Shown here in pieces: positions 1-7,795 of a DNA stretch of 64,000 nt. Numbering within the stretch: the stretch's first letter is position 1; each line of letters opens with the position of its first letter. The notes below the pieces were generated by a model that saw nothing but the letters and a program-made list of their open reading frames with translations, was not told the DNA's origin and searched no databases. Source of the DNA: UBA3478 sp049596955 (lineage in GTDB: Bacteria > Bacteroidota > Bacteroidia > Flavobacteriales > Flavobacteriaceae); the NCBI GenBank assembly GCA_049596955.1, contig JBMYMD010000010.1, forward strand, positions 1 to 64,000. Reading direction: 5' to 3'. Made by a program: the position numbers and the translations under genes.

Positions 1-420
1 CTTTCCAGGCAGATTAATCACTAGACTTTTACCGCGAATGCCCGCCGTTTGCCTGGATAAAATTGCAGTAGGAACATACTGCAAGCTCACTTGTCTCATC
101 AATTCTCCAAAGCCAGGAAGCATTTTTTCACAAACACTTTCTGTAGCTTCAGGTGTTACATCTCGCAGGGCAGGACCTGTTCCTCCTGTAGTGACAATTA
201 GTGCACAGCTGAACTCATCAGCCATTTGTTTTATGGCGTTTTCAATTGTCTTTTGCGCATCAGGGATGACTTGATAAACAGGTTCCCAATTTGATATAAG
301 ATAATCTTTAAAGGTCTCAATAATTGCTGGTCCTGAGAGATCATCATACTCGCCTTTGCTCGCCCGATCTGAAACGGTAATGACGCCAATTTTTATTGGC
401 TTAGTATTATCTGAGTTCAT
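1..420 (-). CDS. mogA: Molybdopterin adenylyltransferase (MogA), C-terminus cut by the window edge
   Basis: Reading leftward from an ATG at 420, the frame stays open for 140 codons to the window edge. The protein shows family hallmarks of MogA/MoaB: an early ITVSDRAS segment, DLSGP, the TTGGTGP nucleotide/molybdopterin-binding loop, and RDVTPEAT. MogA adenylylates molybdopterin in the cytoplasm before molybdate insertion into molybdenum cofactor. It lies 7 bp downstream of the phosphatase gene on the same strand, so the two may be co-transcribed. No other Moco gene is visible, but any partner could lie to the left. The identification is strong; MoaB, a close homologue, is the only realistic alternative. 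Confidence 0.9.
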   Translation of the reverse strand, partial: MNSDNTKPIKIGVITVSDRASKGEYDDLSGPAIIETFKDYLISNWEPVYQVIPDAQKTIENAIKQMADEFSCALIVTTGGTGPALRDVTPEATESVCEKMLPGFGELMRQVSLQYVPTAILSRQTAGIRGKSLVINLPGK

Positions 421-427
421 TATAAGC

Positions 428-2035
428 TTAGTTGCGGATTTCTTTCAATACCTCTCCTTCGAATGAAACTTCTAAATAGAGTTTTGAAGAAGAATCCTTT
501 TTAAGAGATACTTTATACCCTTGAAGTTCTTCATTATTTACGGCAACAACTTTTGTTATTTCATAATCTGTATACTGCTTTACAACAGCTATCTCAATAT
601 CCTCTGGCATTCTATCTTCATAAGACACGGTGTTCATATGCCTTCTCGCCTCAACGGCATAAGCTTTTTGTTCTATAAATCTATTTGGTTTGCCATTTGA
701 TTGTTTAATTAATTGAAATTGATCGTATAGGTCTCCAGTTGCTGTGTAAGACTTATATGTGAGCTTATCGTTATCAACATCAATGAGCTGAACCAATTGT
801 GTGTTTTCAGCTGCCCGTTCTCTTTCTGCATCCCATCCGTCCCAGGCATTAGGCCTCAAATTATACATTTTACCGCCACTAACAGAAACTACATAAACTG
901 TACCTGTATAATCACGCTTGTTTAGTCCATCCAAAATATTTTTTTCACCTGCTGCCAAATAAGGTTCTACTCGACCCCGAGCATAGGCATGGTCATGACC
1001 TTGTAAGGCAAGATCTACCTTATACTTGTCGAAAAGTGGTTTCCAAAGCTTTCTCAACTTTACATTATTCCTGCCTGAAGAAGCAGAAAATAAAGGATGA
1101 TGATAAGTAACTATGGTCCATTTATTTGGATTATTTGAAAGTATTTCTTCAAGCCAATCAGCTTGTTCTTTCAATTTTCTTGAGCTATTCAAAACGACAA
1201 TACGAGCTCCCTGATGGTCGATAAAATAATTTGTTTCCTCTAGGCCTTTGACACCATTTGTAGGCAAAGTAAATTGAGGCCTCCATTGAAGCGACAACTC
1301 TTTTTTGCCTTTTTTGCCAGGTAGATATCCATATTCATGATTTCCAGGAGTAGCGATTGAAGGTAACATGCTATGAATCCAACCACCTGCTGTATACCAC
1401 TCGTGCCATTGATCTTCGTCATGTGCATCGTTAATTAAATCCCCTGCGTGAATAATAAAGCTAGCATTGGGACCTTTTCGATAGCCTTCTCGAATGAGTC
1501 TAGACCATAACTCCAAGATATAATTTTGTGCGTCACCGACATATAAAAATGAGAAAGGAGCTTCTTTTTCTGAAGCCGTTTTAAACTGAATCCATTCACT
1601 CCAAATTCGACCATCTCCTACTCTATAGGCATATAAAACATCGGATTCAAGATTGTCAAAAGTAACCGAATGATAATTTGATAAGACATGCCTATCATTT
1701 TCATTGAAGTCCAAGGTTTCGGTTTTTGCAGCTATCGTTTTCGCATTTCTCCAAAACTTTGGTGCGGCTGTAGCCACAGCAATCTCAGCATAAGCCTCTT
1801 TGACTTCATCAGATGTTCGCCAAGTCACACTAGCAGTCTTCGCTGGATTTTCGCCATAATTAATCGTTATATGGTCTGGATGAATATCTGGCTTACTCCA
1901 GTTTTTGTAAAACTCCGGAATTTTGTAGGTCCTTTGCTGCGCAAGTAGACTGCAATTAAAAAAAAGCATTAGGCCAAAGAAAAGTGTAAACCTAGTCGTT
2001 TGGAGTTGTGTGAAATTCACATTATTAGCCTTCAT
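428..2035 (-). CDS. Secreted purple-acid-type metallophosphoesterase
   Basis: This 535-residue protein starts with a hydrophobic signal peptide (about residues 14-33). A fibronectin-like N-terminal domain typical of purple acid phosphatases follows (about 45-155). The calcineurin-like metallophosphoesterase domain shows metal-binding motifs in the expected order: GDAQ at 167-170, GDLIND at 198-203, GNHE at 231-234, HHP at 312-314 and GHDH at 346-349. It should hydrolyse phosphate esters outside the cytoplasm; the substrate cannot be told. About 100 C-terminal residues beyond the last metal motif are unassigned. It is followed 7 bp later by mogA. Confidence 0.88.
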   Translation of the reverse strand: MKANNVNFTQLQTTRFTLFFGLMLFFNCSLLAQQRTYKIPEFYKNWSKPDIHPDHITINYGENPAKTASVTWRTSDEVKEAYAEIAVATAAPKFWRNAKTIAAKTETLDFNENDRHVLSNYHSVTFDNLESDVLYAYRVGDGRIWSEWIQFKTASEKEAPFSFLYVGDAQNYILELWSRLIREGYRKGPNASFIIHAGDLINDAHDEDQWHEWYTAGGWIHSMLPSIATPGNHEYGYLPGKKGKKELSLQWRPQFTLPTNGVKGLEETNYFIDHQGARIVVLNSSRKLKEQADWLEEILSNNPNKWTIVTYHHPLFSASSGRNNVKLRKLWKPLFDKYKVDLALQGHDHAYARGRVEPYLAAGEKNILDGLNKRDYTGTVYVVSVSGGKMYNLRPNAWDGWDAERERAAENTQLVQLIDVDNDKLTYKSYTATGDLYDQFQLIKQSNGKPNRFIEQKAYAVEARRHMNTVSYEDRMPEDIEIAVVKQYTDYEITKVVAVNNEELQGYKVSLKKDSSSKLYLEVSFEGEVLKEIRN

Positions 2036-2309
2036 AAAATGAGTATTGTTTTTGAATTAGTTGAGGACAATATCTTTCGAGTCAATATATTTCCTTATAA
2101 AAATAAACATCTTCGTGTCAAATGCTTATTCATATAAAACATTAAGCGAAGTCTTAATTGAAAGACAATTTTAAATTAACACTATAGTGAAATGTTCGAG
2201 CCTTTTTATGATTCGAATCCTTTAGTTGTTTGCTACATGAGCAATACTACATCTAGTTATTCTATTAATACTATTTAATGGCTAAATTGAAATTTAAATA
2301 CATTTCAAT
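2036..2309. promoter_or_regulatory. Divergent intergenic region with an inverted repeat abutting the SGNH start codon
   Basis: This 274-bp AT-rich spacer separates two divergent secreted-enzyme genes and must carry both promoters. I cannot fix either promoter confidently. The clearest structure is a perfect 7-bp inverted repeat with a 10-bp spacer. Its arms are 2286-2292 (ATTGAAA) and 2303-2309 (TTTCAAT), and the right arm ends at the base before the ATG at 2310. It could be an operator or an RNA hairpin over the initiation site. Confidence 0.4.
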
Positions 2310-3392
2310 ATGCGTACGTTTTTGTTTCTTTTTCTTTTCTTTCCGTTAAGCAGTTATGCGCAAACAGAAAACAATTCGATTTACTACGACAAAAATTTCT
2401 TTTTAATCGAAGGAACAATCGTTGCCGATTCGCTTAAAGAAAGTCCTTATGACAGACTTCCATCCTCTTATAAAAGTCGTGTTAGAACCCCTGTTTGGGA
2501 CATTTCAAAATCTTCAGCGGGTCTCTCGATTCGATTTTTGACAAACACCACCAAACTCAAAGTGAGATGGGAAGTGTTAAACGACTTCTCTATGAATCAT
2601 ATGCCAGATACCGGAATCAAGGGTGTCGATTTGTATTACAAAAACGGTGAACGATGGCAGTACATCAATACCGGTCGACCTCAGGGGAAAATCAGTGAAT
2701 ATACCCTTATCGAAAACATGACCGAAGAAATGAGAGAGTTTAAACTATTTCTTCCGCTTTATGATGGGATAAAAAATATCGAGATTGGTATTGATTCTAC
2801 AAGCACCATTACTAAAGCACTAAAAAACCCAAAGAAACCTATCGTCTTTTATGGCACAAGTATTACCCAGGGGGGATGTGCGTCACGAACGGGAATGGTT
2901 CACACCAGTATAATTTCGAGAGCTCTAGATGTCGATGTTGCCAACTTTGGTTTTAGTGGAAATGGTCGAATGGAACAACCCATCGCTGAACTGATTTCGA
3001 CGGTAGAACCCTCACTCTATGTCATCGAATGCATGCCGAATATGATAAAGCCCGAATTGATTACAGAACGAACAATTCCACTGGTCAACACCATACGATC
3101 AAAAAATCCCAATACCCCTATTGTTTTTATCGATTTGTTCAAGTCTCCTTTGACCTTTTTGAACACTAAAATGAAAAGTGAAAACACCGCTATGGACGAT
3201 GCCTTGAAAGCAGAATTTGACAAAATGATTGAGGGTGGTTACGAAAATATTTACTTTATAGAAACACCAAAACTCACTGAATCTGATCATGAAGGCACTG
3301 TAGACGCCATTCATTTTACAGATCTTGGATTTCAGCGGTATGCAGACTTTTTAATCGCGCAGTTCAAAGCTTTGGGATTACTCGCTCCTTAA
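2310..3392 (+). CDS. Secreted SGNH/GDSL hydrolase with an N-terminal GxDLY domain
   Basis: The 360-residue protein has a signal peptide (residues 1-17). An N-terminal beta domain carries the GVDLY signature at 105-109, which names the GxDLY family (PF14607). A C-terminal SGNH hydrolase domain follows, of the Lipase_GDSL_3 type. Block I is GTSITQGG at 182-189 with the nucleophile Ser, and the DxxH dyad is Asp332 and His335. Such proteins are usually carbohydrate or lipid esterases in the periplasm or on the surface. The next gene, 10 bp downstream, is a small secreted protein and probably shares the transcript. The substrate is unknown. Confidence 0.85.
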   Translation: MRTFLFLFLFFPLSSYAQTENNSIYYDKNFFLIEGTIVADSLKESPYDRLPSSYKSRVRTPVWDISKSSAGLSIRFLTNTTKLKVRWEVLNDFSMNHMPDTGIKGVDLYYKNGERWQYINTGRPQGKISEYTLIENMTEEMREFKLFLPLYDGIKNIEIGIDSTSTITKALKNPKKPIVFYGTSITQGGCASRTGMVHTSIISRALDVDVANFGFSGNGRMEQPIAELISTVEPSLYVIECMPNMIKPELITERTIPLVNTIRSKNPNTPIVFIDLFKSPLTFLNTKMKSENTAMDDALKAEFDKMIEGGYENIYFIETPKLTESDHEGTVDAIHFTDLGFQRYADFLIAQFKALGLLAP

Positions 3393-3402
3393 ATCTAAAA
3401 TC

Positions 3403-3756
3403 ATGAAGAAAATCTTTTTTCAAATCCTTGTATTGTTTAGTCTGTACTTCAATTCATCCGCCCAGACTATTTTTGAACTAGATGGCCAACAAAGTATGTT
3501 GATGACAGGTAAAGGACCCGGTCAAGATGCCACAATTAATCCCTTTGAAGAAGAAGATTGTTATGTGCTTATTCAAAACTTAGGTGCAGAATTGTTTTCA
3601 GTGCGTATTCAATATAAAGGCGAAATCGTTGATATAATCAATGTTAATCCCTCACAAACCAAAAAAATTAAACTCTTGATGGGTCAAGAACTTTATTTAG
3701 ACCCCGAACCAAGAAAAAGGACAAGGGCAAGTGTAGCCTATCAAAAAATAGAATGA
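3403..3756 (+). CDS. Small secreted protein of unknown function
   Basis: A 117-residue protein with a clear signal peptide (about 1-20). The mature part is short and beta-rich with no catalytic motif I recognise. Its middle (VRIQYKGEIV...VNPSQTKKIKLL) resembles the lipoprotein at 13538-13885 in length and in the pattern of a beta hairpin followed by a PxQ-K-K/I-K-L strand. A distant family relationship is possible but unproven. It follows the SGNH hydrolase by 10 bp on the same strand. Confidence 0.7.
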   Translation: MKKIFFQILVLFSLYFNSSAQTIFELDGQQSMLMTGKGPGQDATINPFEEEDCYVLIQNLGAELFSVRIQYKGEIVDIINVNPSQTKKIKLLMGQELYLDPEPRKRTRASVAYQKIE

Positions 3757-3773
3757 GGAGTATTAAATAAACT

Positions 3774-3804
3774 TTGAATTACTACCGCATTGAACTTAAA
3801 TTTG
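3774..3804 (+). promoter_or_regulatory. Flavobacterial promoter, close to consensus, directly before a GTG start
   Basis: A -33 TTG (3774-3776, within TTTG) is followed by a 20-bp spacer and a perfect -7 box TAAATTTG (3797-3804). This matches the TTG-N17-23-TAnnTTTG consensus of Flavobacterium sigma-A promoters. The predicted start site falls at about 3808-3811, on the GTG start codon of the next gene, so the mRNA may be leaderless. Confidence 0.65.
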
Positions 3805-3808
3805 CAGG

Positions 3809-4504
3809 GTGAAAAACTACCTCTTACTTCTATTTATACTTGTCTTGGCTTCATGTCAAGAGCAAGCATCAACATCTGTAAAAGTTACCGGTCAAATGAG
3901 AAATGTGATGTGGTTTGGCGACTTAGAAGGGAAAATTGCTACAGATTCACTGAGTGCTAATACTGCATACGGCCTTGGCCCTATTGAATATTTAAAAGGT
4001 GAAATACTGCTTTTTGAAGGGCAAACCTATGAATCCAAAGTAATTGACTCATTACAGCACAAGGTTGAACAAACCGAATCTTCACGAGCTCCATTTTTTG
4101 TGTATTCCACAGCGAGTGATTTGAGAGAAATAAACATTCCTAAAGACGATTTTAGTCTAAAATCAACTGAGAACTTAATCGATTCGCTGTATAAGAACTA
4201 CGAACTTCCCTTACTCATTCGCATCGATGGTCTGTTTGACACTATAACAGTTCATAGTGTAAACCTGGCCGAAGGCAGCACAGTGTCTTCACCAGATCAA
4301 GCTCATCAGGGTCTTACTAAGTATGACTATGAGAATGTTAGTGGGTCTTTGATTGGCTTTTTTTCAAGAAAACACAAGGCTATTTTTACACACCACGACA
4401 GCTTTTTTCATGCCCATTTTATCTCAGATGATAGAGATATTTTAGGACATGCGGATGCGATTGATTTTAACTCAAATAAGGTCAGCTTTAAAGTTTCAAA
4501 ATAA
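3809..4504 (+). CDS. Acetolactate decarboxylase family lipoprotein
   Basis: The 231-residue product begins with a lipoprotein signal (LASC lipobox, Cys16). The rest follows alpha-acetolactate decarboxylase: an AYGLGPIEYLKGEI segment near the start, and FHAHFISDDR with a downstream GHAD near the end. His201, His203 and His214 have the same 2 and 11 residue spacing as the three zinc-ligand histidines of Bacillus brevis acetolactate decarboxylase (194/196/207). The family converts acetolactate to acetoin. Here the enzyme should be membrane-tethered outside the cytoplasm, where acetolactate is not expected, so the substrate may differ. I accept the GTG start because the signal peptide begins there and no upstream ATG is in frame. 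Its stop overlaps the rluF start (TAATG). Confidence 0.82.
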   Translation: MKNYLLLLFILVLASCQEQASTSVKVTGQMRNVMWFGDLEGKIATDSLSANTAYGLGPIEYLKGEILLFEGQTYESKVIDSLQHKVEQTESSRAPFFVYSTASDLREINIPKDDFSLKSTENLIDSLYKNYELPLLIRIDGLFDTITVHSVNLAEGSTVSSPDQAHQGLTKYDYENVSGSLIGFFSRKHKAIFTHHDSFFHAHFISDDRDILGHADAIDFNSNKVSFKVSK

Positions 4505-5220
4505 TGGAAACAAGAATCAATAAATACCTCAGTGAAATTGGCTTTTGTTCGCGTAGAGAAGCGGACAAACTTCTCGAAAAAGGAAGGATTACGATAAACG
4601 GTAAAATTCCAGAACTGGGTACTAAAGTCAAAACGGGAGATACCGTTGCTGTTGATGGTGAACAAGTGGGTGTTCGTCAAAAAAAACATACCTATATCGC
4701 TTTAAATAAACCAAAGGGCATTGTTTGTACGACAGATCGCCGTGTTGAAAAAGACAATATCGTTGATTTCATTGGGCACAAAGAGCGCATTTTTCCAATA
4801 GGCAGACTTGATAAGCTTTCTGAAGGCTTAATTTTATTGACCAGTGATGGTGATATAGTGAACAAAATCTTAAGGGCACGAAATAACCATGAAAAAGAAT
4901 ATATAGTTCATGTAAACAAGCCTGTAAATCATGAATTTATATCTCGAATGCGAAATGGTCTACCCATTTTGGGCACAAAAACCAAAAAATGCTTTGTCGA
5001 ACAAATTGGCCCTCAGGCTTTCAGAATTATTTTGACTCAAGGGCTCAATAGGCAAATTAGACGTATGTGTGAATATTTAGACTACAGAGTTACAAAACTC
5101 AAACGCATACGAATTATGAACATACAATTGAATCTCGAGCTTGGTCACTGGCGTGACTTAACTAATGATGAGCTCACTGAACTCATAAAACTCTGTTCGC
5201 ACAGTTCAAAAACTAAATAG
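4504..5220 (+). CDS. rluF: 23S rRNA pseudouridine synthase, RluF type
   Basis: The 238-residue cytoplasmic protein has an N-terminal S4 RNA-binding domain (about 1-50; INKYLSEIGFCSRREAD). An RsuA/RluB/E/F-type pseudouridine synthase domain follows. The catalytic motif is GRLDKLSEGL, with Asp103 as the expected nucleophile. The late motif GLNRQIRRMCEYLDY is typical of RluF, which modifies 23S rRNA around position 2604. The ATG overlaps the stop of the acetolactate decarboxylase gene by one base, so translation is probably coupled. RluF is the best match; RluB or RluE are less likely. Confidence 0.88.
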   Translation: METRINKYLSEIGFCSRREADKLLEKGRITINGKIPELGTKVKTGDTVAVDGEQVGVRQKKHTYIALNKPKGIVCTTDRRVEKDNIVDFIGHKERIFPIGRLDKLSEGLILLTSDGDIVNKILRARNNHEKEYIVHVNKPVNHEFISRMRNGLPILGTKTKKCFVEQIGPQAFRIILTQGLNRQIRRMCEYLDYRVTKLKRIRIMNIQLNLELGHWRDLTNDELTELIKLCSHSSKTK

Positions 5221-5342
5221 TTGAAATAGCGCTAAACTATAGCGTATTGAAAACCTTGGTCATCTCAATACCTTTTGGCTTGTTTATCCATACAATTTGC
5301 TTTAATCTCAATGGGGTTTTTATGTGAATTTAATCCGTTTAA

Positions 5343-5373
5343 TTGCTAATTGCAATTTTATTTATTACTTTAA
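5343..5373 (+). promoter_or_regulatory. Predicted promoter for the NTF2-like lipoprotein
   Basis: TTG at 5343-5345, a 20-bp spacer, then TACTTTAA at 5366-5373 (7 of 8 against TAnnTTTG). The distance to the ATG at 5398 allows a leader of roughly 20 bases. Confidence 0.4.
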
Positions 5374-5397
5374 CAACTCATATTTAACTGATAAAAC

Positions 5398-5892
5398 ATG
5401 AAAAATTTATTTATGCTATTGTTGATTGCAGCTTTTATGAGTTGTGAGATGCCAACAGATCAATCCGTGATCAAAACAGATGATGAACTAACCGCAAATA
5501 TTGAATTATTGCTTGACAAGTATGTCAATAATGATTTTGATGTCTCTGAATATTATGCAGATGACGTTGTTTGTAAAATCAATAACATTGAATTCAGTGG
5601 GTATGACAATCTAATGCCTGGATTTCAAGCACACCACGAAATTTTATACACCGATATATCTATTGAAGATTTATACGTGCATACCAACTACTTTGCAGAC
5701 GGAGAAGTTTGGTCGAATGCATGGTTTACATGGAAAGGAAAGGGTCAAACCACTGGCGACGATTATTCAAATCGCGGTCATTTCGACTATAGATGGGAAG
5801 ACGGAAAAATCGTTGAACTCCTAGCCTATTACAGCGAAACTGCTGAAATGACAGAAGCAGCAGCTTATGCGGCGGCTAATGCTGAAGAGTAA
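5398..5892 (+). CDS. SnoaL/NTF2-like lipoprotein
   Basis: A 164-residue protein with a lipoprotein signal (FMSC lipobox, Cys16). The mature domain looks like the NTF2/SnoaL fold: an N-terminal helix followed by a YYADDVVCKI segment, a central WSNAWFTWKGKG strand, and a C-terminal RGHFDYRWEDGKIVELLAYY strand pair. This fold hosts small-molecule isomerases and many non-enzymatic binding proteins, so no reaction can be given. It is a single-gene unit with its own predicted promoter and a terminator. Confidence 0.75.
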   Translation: MKNLFMLLLIAAFMSCEMPTDQSVIKTDDELTANIELLLDKYVNNDFDVSEYYADDVVCKINNIEFSGYDNLMPGFQAHHEILYTDISIEDLYVHTNYFADGEVWSNAWFTWKGKGQTTGDDYSNRGHFDYRWEDGKIVELLAYYSETAEMTEAAAYAAANAEE

Positions 5893-5931
5893 ATAGAATT
5901 TTGTCCCAATACTTACTTTAACTTTCATAAT

Positions 5932-5965
5932 TCAGGGGTACACGATGTGTGCTCCTGATTTTTTT
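5932..5965 (+). terminator. Rho-independent terminator
   Basis: The arms TCAGGGGTACA (5932-5942) and TGTGCTCCTGA (5948-5958) pair over 11 positions, two of them G-U. A run of seven T follows at 5959-5965. It ends the NTF2-like lipoprotein transcript and sits against the end of the convergent DUF2007 gene. Confidence 0.7.
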
Positions 5966-6218
5966 ACCCTTTTCTTTGAGCCCCAGAACTTTCGTTAAAT
6001 GATACTATAAGCTCTTTGGCTCGATCTACGTCACGTTCTAAAACCTGTAATTCAACACTGTTTTGAGGAACAGCGAATCCTGCCAATCGGGCAGATTCAT
6101 TGGAATCTTTTATTATAGATGAAATTCCATTTTCCTCTAAATAAAGCGCTAGTCCGTGAATAAAAATTGCGCTTTCTCTGTACACCTTAATATGCTTACT
6201 CATAAGACTTGAATTCAT
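5964..6218 (-). CDS. DUF2007-like small signal-transducing protein
   Basis: This 84-residue protein resembles the DUF2007 (PF09413) fold. It has a KVYRES start, a helix containing AIFIHGLALYLEENGI, then VELQVLERDVDRAKELI, the usual ferredoxin-like arrangement with a final helix. Family members are small cytoplasmic proteins annotated as putative signal transducers, with no established reaction. A start six codons in (MSKHIKVYRES, 6203) is equally plausible. The gene lies downstream of the OsmC gene but is separated from it by a terminator. Confidence 0.65.
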   Translation of the reverse strand: MNSSLMSKHIKVYRESAIFIHGLALYLEENGISSIIKDSNESARLAGFAVPQNSVELQVLERDVDRAKELIVSFNESSGAQRKG

Positions 6219-6246
6219 TGTAAAGCTATATCGAAGCTAAATGATT

Positions 6247-6274
6247 AAAAAAAATCGGTTAGTTCTAATACCGA
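6247..6274 (-). terminator. Rho-independent terminator of the OsmC gene
   Basis: On the minus strand, arms within 6255-6262 and 6263-6274 form an 8-bp stem with a 2-base bulge (TCGG...CCGA at the base). Eight T follow (6247-6254 on the plus strand are A). It lies 12 bp after the OsmC stop codon. Confidence 0.65.
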
Positions 6275-6285
6275 AAAATTAACGC

Positions 6286-6705
6286 TTATACCAAACTAGC
6301 TTCGAGCAGAATATCGCATTTTAGCACCCCAGAAATTGGACAATTTTGCTTTGCCTCTTCTGCTAAAGCATTAAACTCATCCTGATTTATTTCGGGTATA
6401 GAAGCCTTTAGTTCCATTTCAATTTTTGTGATTACACCCTCTTCGAAAGTAAGAACTGCCTTGGTGTCAAGTTCCGTAGGATGATAATTATTTTCATTTA
6501 AAACAAATGCTAATTTCATGTTGAAGCATCCTGCCAAAGCAGAAACTATTAATTCTTCAGGATTCGTCCCCAATGCTCCATCTTCATTTTCAAATCTTGA
6601 CTTAAATGAATAAGGCATCTGATTTATGGCTTTACTTTGAGTACTCATATGACCCGTGCCATCTGCACCATCACCTTTCCAAATTACGTGAACTCTTCTT
6701 TTCAT
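6286..6705 (-). CDS. OsmC/Ohr family peroxide-detoxifying protein
   Basis: The 139-residue protein has the OsmC family layout. Arg37 lies in FKSRFEN, NPEELIVSALAGCFNMKL holds the peroxidatic Cys60, and NCPIS holds the resolving Cys122. These thiol peroxidases reduce organic hydroperoxides in the cytoplasm. Length is normal for the family. It stands alone with a terminator behind it. It belongs with the OsmC rather than the Ohr branch, judging by the glycine-rich N-terminus (WKGDGADGTG). Confidence 0.85.
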   Translation of the reverse strand: MKRRVHVIWKGDGADGTGHMSTQSKAINQMPYSFKSRFENEDGALGTNPEELIVSALAGCFNMKLAFVLNENNYHPTELDTKAVLTFEEGVITKIEMELKASIPEINQDEFNALAEEAKQNCPISGVLKCDILLEASLV

Positions 6706-6856
6706 CGCTTGTATATTTTGCTTAATTAATTGTAAAAATTTATGATTTTAATTCCCTTCGACAAGATAAAAAACAAATACTAGTCTTGTGAAATTAAGTC
6801 TATTAATATTTCCCTTAGAACTATTTTGAATTTTATAATTGTGATGCTCGTGGTAT

Positions 6857-7588
6857 TTAGTTCAATTCGTTTTCAATTGATACCAATAGAGATTCTAAGG
6901 CGCTTTCAACGTTGTTCAATCCAGTTTTATATTGATTGATGTACAAGGTGATTTGATTGTAAAAGTTTAAAACATCCATTGAATCGTAATAATCCTCGCT
7001 TATGTAAAAATAATCCACCTCGTGTTCGAATTGAGGGAAATCAGATACTTCGACCTGATTTTGTTCTGCATCTGAAGAAAGAACAACGATTTGACTGGAT
7101 AGATTTAAATAGGTTTTCCATCGCATTTCATCTAAAACTGGATCTGCAGCCTGTATTCTTTTTAATAGATTTTCATAGAGGTAAACGAGCTCTTTTTTTA
7201 GCTTTTCATCTTTTATATTTTCCAATCCATTCGAGCTAAGTAATTGATTGTAAATTCCATACTGAGGAAAAAAAGATAAATTCATAAATCGTAAATCTGA
7301 GAATTTTTTAGCCAAGAGCTCTTGGTTTAATTTGTCATCTTTCGATAGAAAATCATCGGTTAAAATTTCTGCAGAATTCAGTGTGAGGTCTAATTTTTTA
7401 TGCACCTCATTTAATTGAGAGATGTCCTCAGCAATCATTACAGTCAATTGTTTTAAAAGCTTGTCTTTCAATTTAACCTGTAAAATACTCTCTCGATAAG
7501 ATTCCAAAGCAAATGCTCCTAACACACTAATGAAAATAAAGATGCCTTCTCGAAAATGTTTTTTTGCTGCAATTTTAAGAATATTCAT
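6857..7588 (-). CDS. Single-pass membrane protein, DUF6090-like
   Basis: A 243-residue protein with one N-terminal membrane helix (about residues 13-28) and a long, charged helical domain outside it. FFPQYGIYNQLLSSNGLENIKDEKLK matches the FxxxxxYNxLxxSxxLExIxxxxLK pattern of flavobacterial DUF6090-type proteins. Three further members are in this window (8814-9512, 32025-32714, 32742-33425). The protein at 8814 shares the FFPQ..IYNQL.. stretch almost exactly. Function is unknown. The family assignment is from the motif pattern, not from a search. Confidence 0.6.
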   Translation of the reverse strand: MNILKIAAKKHFREGIFIFISVLGAFALESYRESILQVKLKDKLLKQLTVMIAEDISQLNEVHKKLDLTLNSAEILTDDFLSKDDKLNQELLAKKFSDLRFMNLSFFPQYGIYNQLLSSNGLENIKDEKLKKELVYLYENLLKRIQAADPVLDEMRWKTYLNLSSQIVVLSSDAEQNQVEVSDFPQFEHEVDYFYISEDYYDSMDVLNFYNQITLYINQYKTGLNNVESALESLLVSIENELN

Positions 7589-7746
7589 GGTTTGCTCATT
7601 GTTGATTCAATTTCAATCAAAGTAAACAAATCTTCACTATAAAATTTGTTTCTGTTTTATATCCTGAAAAGTTTAATTGCGCTCTTGCCGATTGTTAACA
7701 CAAAAAAATAGCAATTGCTTTACTGTAAAATTCTTTTTTATTTCAA

Positions 7747-7776
7747 TTGTTAATTAAAATCTGGGGTGTAAATTAG
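7747..7776 (+). promoter_or_regulatory. Predicted promoter for the SMP-30 lipoprotein
   Basis: TTG at 7747-7749, a 19-bp spacer and TAAATTAG at 7769-7776 (7 of 8 against TAnnTTTG), about 20 bp ahead of the start codon. Confidence 0.4.
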
Positions 7777-7795
7777 TGCAAACACATTCCTAACA

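Noticed and set aside
38..274. A plus-strand open frame opposite mogA
   Set aside because: It is the antisense of a clear MogA gene with conserved motifs on the minus strand; the plus-strand frame has no recognisable features.
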